Positions 18,882 to 25,900 of a stretch of 25,900 bases of DNA are shown one piece after another. How positions within the stretch are numbered: position 1 is the stretch's first letter; each line of letters starts with the position of its first letter. The notes beneath the pieces were generated by a model. It saw only the letters and a program-made list of their open reading frames with translations, was not told the DNA's origin and searched no databases. The position numbers and the translations under genes were made by a program. Source of the stretch: Lingula anatina (Eukaryota > Brachiopoda > Lingulata > Lingulida > Lingulidae); the NCBI RefSeq assembly GCF_001039355.2, contig NW_019775898.1, forward strand, positions 41,183 through 67,082. The letters are read 5' to 3'.

Positions 18882-18968
18882 TCCAATGTCTTGTCCTCCT
18901 CCTCGTCACCAGAGGGCAGCAGTGGATCCCCCTGGAGATCAGCACACAGCTGGGTGTGTAGATTATGT
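18882..18968 (-). CDS. Zinc-finger gene exon 3
   Basis: This 87-base exon lies between an acceptor (CATTCACAG|AC) and a donor (GGA|GTGAGG). It encodes HNLHTQLCADLQGDPLLPSG followed by DEEEDKTL, with split codons at both ends. Both splits (phase 2) match the neighbouring exons, completing a Thr with exon 2 and a Glu with exon 4. The opening residues continue the leader domain of exon 2 (LLDT|HNLHTQL), and the rest is an acidic linker. The exon contains a CTCF-like word on the plus strand at 18906-18920. Confidence 0.75.
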
Positions 18969-19220
18969 CTGTGAATGAGAAAAAAAGGACAATCTTGCAT
19001 TTGATCAAAGAAACTAATATGATAAATAAATCACACACACGAGCCTTAATTTTTCATTGTCCAAATCCCTCAAGACAAATGGACATTGGATTTGACATAA
19101 AATAGTTCTACATGTACAAATGCTTCGTACTACTAGTATATCCTTAAGAGTCTTTTAGTTTAATCTATAAACATTTGAAAATTAAGCATTTATTCCTGAC
19201 AATCTCATGAAATCACTTAC

Positions 19221-19384
19221 GTGTCTAGGAGGTACTTAGCCAGACCCTCGTTAGTTACAAGATTCATTTGTTCTTTTAGAGTTTTCCACCTCTCTATCTG
19301 CTTGCCGATGTTGATACAGTTGCTGCCTCCACAGACATCCTGAGGACGCACTAGGATGGATTTTCCCCTCGATAGCATCTTTTT
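19221..19384 (-). CDS. Zinc-finger gene exon 2, leader domain
   Basis: This 164-base exon lies between acceptor TATTTCAG and donor GTAAGT. It encodes 54 residues with landmarks ILVRPQDVCGGSNCINIGKQ, IERWKTLKEQM and NEGLAKYLLD. It looks like a compact folded module: two cysteines, then an R-W-K helix, then a leucine-rich helix. From memory, similar ERW...LK...LA.(Y/L)LLD leaders precede zinc fingers in other invertebrate proteins, but I cannot name a domain. It may be a protein-interaction module in the role KRAB or BTB plays elsewhere. Confidence 0.75.
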
Positions 19385-19411
19385 CTGAAATACTGAAGCA
19401 TTGAACAATGA

Positions 19412-19414
<3 letters not shown>

Positions 19415-19457
<43 letters not shown>
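19415..19457. repeat. (GA)n microsatellite in intron 1 of the zinc-finger gene
   Basis: About 21 GA units. On the coding strand it is a (TC)n pyrimidine run starting roughly 30 bases upstream of the exon 2 acceptor, so its length might affect splicing. Confidence 0.9.
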
Positions 19458-19459
<2 letters not shown>

Positions 19460-19580
19460 CATAATGCCTGAAATCAGTTACCTATAATGGCATTTAATGG
19501 TTATAACCATTACTAGTCTGGGACGTTACAAACACATTGTTTCTGCAGAATCACTTTCGTTCGAAGGATGACATACTTAC

Positions 19581-19730
19581 AATGGAAAACAAGTGGCAAG
19601 CGATATTGCACAGATTCCCATTTCCTTCTCCGCTAACACAATCCTCGTTCTTTTTCTGTGAAGAACTCTGACGTGCCGTTTTACAGCCCTCCTCTTTTGA
19701 CATGAAAATACTGATAAAATCTTCTTCCAT
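19581..19730 (-). CDS. Zinc-finger gene exon 1
   Basis: The frame is open from about 19862 down to a consensus donor (ATT|GTAAGTATG) at 19580. The first ATG is at 19730 (MEEDFISIFMSKEEGCKTAR), giving 50 residues that end in LFSI at a phase 0 junction with exon 2. Because the frame is open upstream without an ATG, I chose 19730. A further 5' exon spliced into the open frame upstream is possible. The composition is acidic and serine-rich, probably disordered. Confidence 0.6.
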
Positions 19731-20220
19731 GCCAAAATCTAAGAAACCTGTCTTGAGAAACGCCTCTCCGTTTGAGAGCAGCAAAAGGAGGTCGCACTCG
19801 CTACTGGCCGTTGACACTCTGATATACGTATGAGCGCAATAATTTGGGAGGCGTGTGATTCTTCAAAACAAGATAAAATCTGTGCAAACTATGGATATAC
19901 TAATAACGCTTTTAATTTTTTTTTTTTTTGCTAAGAATCATCCTCGCACTTCTGTTTGCTTCATTGATGAATTTAATTATATACGCCACAATGGCACTAA
20001 AGAGATTATGGCACTAAAGAGATTTAGATCGACCTAACTCCATGGGGGTTCAAGCTAAATAGCTGTCAGCCGAGCGGACACGAAAGTTAATTACCCGCTT
20101 ACAGCTTGTAGTAGGCGGGACGGACATTTAAGCCGGATTATCTGACATTAATCTAGTGAGACTCCCCGCGGGGATAGATCGATCTAAAAGCTCTGGGAAT
20201 ACAGCCTAATACCCTATTAA
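19731..20220 (-). promoter_or_regulatory. Likely 5' flank of the zinc-finger gene
   Basis: This stretch precedes exon 1 on the minus strand and is richer in CpG than its surroundings (GCCGAGCGGACACG, GGCGGGACGG, and CCCCGCGGGG at 20163-20172). No TATA box was assigned. Promoter function is inferred from position and composition only. Confidence 0.35.
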
Positions 20221-21189
20221 AACACTATTTGTTTTTTTATTTATTTTTCAGTCAGAAAAAAACTGGGAAAAAGTTTGGGACAATATTCCATATTTAATGT
20301 TAAGTCTGTATATACTGTATTTTGCATTTTTCGCAAAAGTTTTGCATTTCTTGGTAATTATCTCCCAGTGACCTTCAAATTCTTTTCATCCAGCTCATAG
20401 TTTAGGATGTATTTTTTCTTTTTTTGTTGCCCAAAAAGTTTGTTACAAGGACCATCAATTTTGTCACAATTCATTTCCTTGAGTTGTTTACAATGTTTTT
20501 ATTGTGAAATATAGATTTCATACGAAGAGTTGTTATCCCTTTAAATTTTAAACATTCCGCTGCTTGTCTCATCTAGCACATTTTCATTTTGCTTGCACCC
20601 TGCAGCACAAAAACACAGTGACACAGTGAAGAGAAAAAAACTTTGGCATCATGGATGTCACGTCTGTCGGAAGCATTAAAAAAATGGCATGTGAGATGAG
20701 CAAATAACATATGTGAAATTTTAACTTAAATTTGACAAAATTTTAACAATATTCAACTTGACTTTTTTTACTAATTGACTGCAGCAGAATTTGTTTGTCA
20801 GTGAAGCACACTTTTCACAGTTTGAGAAAGAGCCATTATTAATGCCTTTGCCAGCAGAGATCATGCTACCCATGGACCGTTTACAATGATGCACATGTAG
20901 CATAGGAGGTCTTCATCAGGTGTAAGCTTATTCTATGATACTTTGCTGTCCGTTAATTTTTTTTAAACAGTTTACAAACAGTATCAGTCGCAAGAACACC
21001 GGCATATATAAAACACAGTAATTATATTTGTGGCTGAAATAATGTCATCAAGTCTGTTTTGTGGCAGGAACTACGTACTAGTTATATATTTTCCAACATG
21101 GTTACTTCGTGATCTTTCCACGTTCCCACCCATTTTGAAAAGCTTTCAGAACACAAATAAGCAAAGAAAAGCGCTTGAATAATGAAAAT
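20221..21189. other. Intergenic between the zinc-finger and Wnt genes
   Basis: AT-rich with T runs. I see no ORF, RNA gene or repeat that I can support. Confidence 0.5.
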
Positions 21190-22947
21190 AAATTAACTTT
21201 ATTTACAGATAAAAATCACAATAAATATGGCATCGAATCAGCGTCAGGGCACAATCATTACATATCGGTAAACGCCTGGATCGGCTTCTTTATTGTCGGC
21301 TGCTTATCTGTTGAAATGGCAAGAAAAGTTGGCTTACCAATATTTACAATAATTAAAAAATTGGCTTTCGTGGCCTATACTGCGGTCTAAAATATTTACA
21401 TTGCCCGTTGTGATAACATATTGACATGGAGAGACACCGTTTGCTCTCATTGTACCGTTTACTTTTTAACGATATCAGAATGTATCTTTTTACACAATTA
21501 ACATATGTACAGTTCTGATGGACAATACACCTATGTATGTATACCCCTAAAGAGCGAAAGAAAAACCTTTCTCAGTTCCGATGAATCATACATATAACGT
21601 ATGCAGTGAAACAGTTCACATTTAAACAACCTTTTTTTCTTTGTCACAATCCCTTTTTCTGGATTTTCGATGTCAGCGTTCCACAATTTAATGTTTCAAG
21701 TTTGGTACACATGCTTCAAAGTAAGAACGATGAAAAGAACACTTAAATCTCAAATATTAATTTTGTTGTTCTTATAAAAAAAATAAGAACAGAGCTGAAC
21801 ATTTTGTGATAAAAAAAAATTACTACATTCCCTACAGAGTCGCCAGATTCATTTGCCATACATTTCCGTCTTTTTTTAGAAAAAAATCATAGGGAGTGGC
21901 CAATGATTAGGGAGCGCTCTGCCTACAGGTATCAAGTCCAGGTCAACTGTACTTCTTTTCTGACTTAAGTAGAACTCTGAAACGATGATGTAGGAAAACG
22001 CCCAGGATTTGAAGTTCCTAATTACGCTGTACACCTGTTAACTTATTCACTGGGCTAATAAAACTGCCGTGCTGCTGTAGAGAAACCACTGAAATGGAGG
22101 TCCAGTCACTACTGCCTATATCATCTATAACCCTCGAATTATATTCCACAATTTACCAGTTAAGTGTTTATAAGTATCAATTGTGAATTGTGAATTGTGG
22201 ACGGAAGACAGTTGGCTTTCTAGGAAGCTTTGCCTTTGCGGATTGCTTTAAACAACTGAAAACTGAACACTTCGGCTGAAAAATCAAGAGCATTCTCTCT
22301 GCTACAAACCTAAACATCTTATGATCTAGCAAAAAATTAACTTCGTAATTTCTTTCTAAAACCTAACTATGTTGCACGAATCCTTAGATGTTTCTTGTTT
22401 AAAACTAAAACATTTTTCGAGTTTTTAGGAAAAGATTCATACTTTAAGACAACTTGTATAAAGAGTCCATAACAAGGGATTCTTGCAGGAACAACCGCAA
22501 TACTGCACTAATAATTTGAAGTGCAGACAAATGAAGGAATGAATATCAATGTTAAATGAGATTAACGAGATGACGTGGTAAAACATATCACATGCCACTG
22601 TGTTTGCACATAACTGAGAAATCGTTCCGGGCATCACGTGACTGCATGACGTCACTTTGCTTTTTGTGTTAAAACAAGCGTGTCCACCTTGCGTTCCTTT
22701 CGAGCCGTCTGTTTTACAAGAGAATGATATTTCTGGTAAGAGTGCGGAAGTGACACGCAATCACATTGGATGATGTCCTTGTTTTTCATGATGCAGGGAC
22801 AAGTGATGACAATACTGCAGAGAGAGACCTTGCAGAGACTGCAGTGTATGGTCATGATGCCGTAATGTAAGATAGCAATGCTGCAGTACAGTGATTTCGA
22901 AGCTACAGTAACCGCACTGGATGACAACGATCTTGTAGACACCGTTT
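21190..22947 (-). other. Possible 3'UTR of the Wnt gene
   Basis: No coding potential is seen downstream of the Wnt stop. An AATAAA on the minus strand (TTTATT at 21198-21203) would end a 3'UTR of about 1.75 kb. Long 3'UTRs are usual for Wnt genes, but transcript extent is inference. Confidence 0.4.
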
Positions 22948-23415
22948 TCATAAGCAGTAGTGTTCCTCCACCTCCCGCCTACATTCCTTACACTTGACGT
23001 AACAACACCAGTGGAACTTACACATACATCTCTCTACCACCATCTTCCGCCTCGTCTTGAACCCCCGCCCGCAACACATCAAGTCGCAGCCGTCGATGGC
23101 CTTGGAGCTGCTGTTACACAGTCGCCCCCTGGTCCCCAGGGACCCTATACTGGGGTCCGGGTCACAGAAGTCAGGGGAGGGTACCAGGTACACCAGGTCC
23201 TCGTGGGTGTGGGGCTTGAACTGCTTGTTGACAGGAACAAGCTGCCGCCTCGTACCTATTCTTTCCTGGATCGCCTCCGTCGCTCCGTCGAATTTCTCCT
23301 TGAGTCGCGCCCCGACCTCGCGGAAGGTAGGCATGGCCCGCCAGCAGGTCTTCAGTTCACAGGACCCGGAGACGCCATGACACTTGCACTCTACTTTCAT
23401 GTGCTTCTCCACAGA
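22948..23415 (-). CDS. wnt4: Wnt ligand, last coding exon (Wnt4-like)
   Basis: The exon starts at acceptor TTTTTATTTCAG and encodes 155 C-terminal residues. [20 protein letters not shown] holds the conserved serine that carries the palmitoleoyl group needed for secretion and Frizzled binding. [56 protein letters not shown] and [11 protein letters not shown] follow, with 12 cysteines after DLVYL as expected for the C-terminal cysteine-rich (thumb-like) domain. [25 protein letters not shown] and GTRGR.CN..SKAIDGC match my memory of Wnt4 better than other subfamilies. The protein is secreted and signals through Frizzled/LRP. Upstream exons are not in the window, so the preceding intron exceeds 2.4 kb. 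The subfamily call should be confirmed by a tree. Confidence 0.93.
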   Translation of the reverse strand, partial: SVEKHMKVECKCHGVSGSCELKTCWRAMPTFREVGARLKEKFDGATEAIQERIGTRRQLVPVNKQFKPHTHEDLVYLVPSPDFCDPDPSIGSLGTRGRLCNSSSKAIDGCDLMCCGRGFKTRRKMVVERCMCKFHWCCYVKCKECRREVEEHYCL

Positions 23416-25900
23416 CTGAAATAAAAAGAAACTCATTATGAAATAATACGAAAACCCATTATATAAAACAATAGGAAAACTCTTTACAAAATGACACGAA
23501 AACTCAATTGCTCTAGTTGCACTTAAATGACCACGCTAGATTTTAACAAAAACTCTACATTTTGCTGAAAAAACTATTAATGTAAGAAAAATATATTATG
23601 TTGGATTTCCTTTATTTCCATTGTGCTATCAAGTGCTTTAATTCGTTATTGCATCTTTTTTATTAAACCTGATTTGAACACTCATGGTTAAAAACAGATA
23701 ATTCTGACCACATAAAAACAAGAGTAAGTAACATTTCAGCATGCGTTCAAACCACAGGCAGCTACTTGTCCACAGATAAAAACTGTTATGAAAACTTTTC
23801 CGGAGGATTTTGAACATAGGCAAATGTAAAGGCAAAATTTCCCAACATCTTCTGTAAACGTTCTTTTATTTCCCGACCTTAACTCTTTCGATTTCCATCT
23901 TTTAAACACTATAAAAATCACTTGGGTGACATCACAGCACTGACAAAGGGAACAGTTGCGCGCATTTCATCGGGCGTTTTAAACATTCCGTAAACGGCTC
24001 AGAAGATGTAAAATCCAAGGGAATGAACGCAAGTTCCCTCGATTTCCAAATACTTTGTCAGGGCTGGGTGTATATTAGGTAGTGTAGTAATTACCCAGAG
24101 GTGATGACAGCGGTACACCAGGGTATGCCAACACTGCCTACACTGGATACATGTGCTGACATGTGGCACACGAGACCAGATGGAAAACACTGCTGATATC
24201 ACTTATACTTCACTTGCTTTTCACTGGGAAAAAACGAGGCAATCAACCAAGGCATTTGGCGGCTTTCAGAACCAACTTGAAAGAACTCTGAAAGCGCTTT
24301 TAGGAGGTATTCCGACAATAGCTAAAGACCACCACGTTTTTATTTCCTTATCTTATCATATTTACATATCTGATCAATCCTTTTCTTATAACATCAGCCT
24401 ATATTTTCAATAGCTTACTTTCATTGTCATTTTATAAAATAAGTGTAATTCTAATTATTCATCAAAACCTCGTGACATCTTTAATGACCTTTAATGATGT
24501 GTTTCTCTGTCAGAGTTTGATATGACATTCAATACATTACACTGACCAACTCCTCAGAAACGATCGAATTATCTACGTTGTTCTTCATCCATGTCGGTAT
24601 TTTGTTTATTCTTCAAAATTTCGCATTCTTTAAAATTTCACTACTTTTAAATAAAGACTTACAAAATGAAATTTCAATATATAAAATGTGTACACAGCTC
24701 ATCTCTGTCATTCTATTCCAAAAGCTACACGGTTCCTTTCCAGTTTGCCATATGAACTCCAGAACCACAGATTAATTTTTCATTAGATATTCACGGATAT
24801 GTCACTGACTTCTTCATGAGATAGATATATTCTAGCAGTTTTTAAAATTATGTCTCTGTAACAGAACATTCCAATGTAAAGCTGTTCTACCTCACCAAAA
24901 ATAAGAACGCGTTTGCGTCATGTTCATATGACACCGTGTACAGAGACAGACCCGGTAAAGAAATAAGGTAGATCTACCCAAAGAAACAGTTACAACGGTT
25001 TGAAGGCGCAAATATTGACATACAGTCTGATGTATTCTACAAACGCAAAAACTTTTCATTTGACGATGTCCCACTCAATAAAAGCACTCATTCTCTCACT
25101 TTTTTATCGCTACGACAAGAAGACCATTCTCAAAGCACTCTTTTTTTAAAGTTCTAGAACATTCAACGACGTGCCTTTACTAAAATTTCGACAGTTTTAT
25201 ATCAGAGTCTTAGAATAATGAAACATGGCACGCGTTTTTTAAAACTTTTTACAAAAACTCTTGCATAAGAGGCCTTGTGAACCTAATATCCACGTACAGT
25301 TATGAAATTATATCAGTTGCTGAATCAAATACTTTCACAAGGCACACATTCTTACACTTAAGAAACGAAAGAAAGTTTACCAATGCAGATATCTGTAAAA
25401 ATGGCGCAAATCATACCATCCAACATAATGAACATTTAGGATACTTTTTCGGTTTTTAGAAACAAGAGCTCGAAATAATGATATCAATTGTTAAAATGAG
25501 GGGGGACATGTTTCACGTGCTCTTATCTAGCTCGATAGGACGAAGGAAGGTAGGCGCACATGAAAAGGGGCACACGTACAGAAAATACAGTTGTTAGTCA
25601 GCCTTAGCCCCCATTATAATAAGGCAGAAACGCATGACGATTCAAACAGTCATCACTCACGTACGGAGAGATGAATGTTGACTTTACCACAGTAATGTCA
25701 AAGCTGAGGTGTCGGCGTAAAAAATCACTTTGAAAAAGAGATGGGTTCTTATTAGGGGAGTCTTAATGTGTTTACTTTAATATCAGCAACTAGGTTCTAG
25801 AAAGCATTATGAGGGAGAGTGTGCGGCCTAACTTTTCCCGGATTGCCAGATGAACATTAAAAAGCATTTTGGGCTCTCCTCAAATCCTTGATTTTTCAGA
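23416..25900 (-). other. Intron of the Wnt gene, no other gene seen
   Basis: AT-rich sequence upstream (on the minus strand) of the Wnt exon. I searched the frames for the preceding Wnt exon (expected text such as WSGCSDN) and did not find it. No other coding region or RNA gene was recognised. Confidence 0.6.

Noticed and set aside
19415-19457. (GA)n tract as a coding leucine/serine repeat
   Set aside because: The minus ORF through it is intron read-through; exon 2 starts at a clear acceptor downstream of it.
22960-23424. Long plus-strand ORFs opposite the Wnt exon
   Set aside because: They are antisense shadows of the GC-rich Wnt coding exon. The minus frame has all Wnt motifs and a proper acceptor.
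24150-24420. 86-codon plus-strand ORF in the Wnt intron
   Set aside because: No recognisable motif, no splice context, and composition like its AT-rich surroundings.

Overview
This window is nuclear DNA from an animal, most likely a marine invertebrate bilaterian. It has spliced genes with canonical GT-AG introns, a Wnt ligand exon, a C2H2 zinc-finger gene, long AT-rich gene-poor stretches, many microsatellites and homopolymers, and a dense load of decayed transposons. I cannot place the phylum from this sequence alone. A single N in a poly-G run shows it is an assembled draft contig.

Layout. 200-811: remnant of a hAT-like transposase (TTF/BED-type zinc finger) on the minus strand. 812-7100: gene-poor repeat graveyard with unidentified ORF fragments, a broken SAP-domain fragment near 4800-5090, short stem-loops and pairs of diverged direct repeats. 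7103-10778: the most striking object, a recent LTR-flanked element with 216-bp LTRs that differ at 4 positions, a tRNA-Ser-like primer binding site, a polypurine tract and a 5-bp target duplication. I see no gag, reverse transcriptase or integrase in it. Its cargo is a TATDN2-like TatD nuclease gene that is broken by stops and frameshifts and interrupted by a CpG-rich insert. 11179-16438: MITE-like elements, two poly-G/poly-C hairpin units, microsatellites and a G-rich minisatellite.

17332-19730 (minus): a four-exon zinc-finger gene. All its splice phases join cleanly into a predicted 567-residue protein: a short acidic or serine-rich start, a compact leader domain, a run of 19-residue acidic repeats, and seven C2H2 fingers. 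About 20-22.9 kb: non-coding, including a plausible Wnt 3'UTR. 22948-23415 (minus): the last coding exon of a Wnt gene, closest in my reading to Wnt4. The other Wnt exons lie beyond the right edge. 23416-25900: AT-rich intron with no recognisable gene.

The zinc-finger gene (probable transcription factor) and the Wnt gene (secreted ligand) are independent loci in the same orientation. The LTR element is an insertion lying left of both. The best candidate for something undescribed is this LTR element with a captured TatD nuclease gene and no recognisable replication genes.
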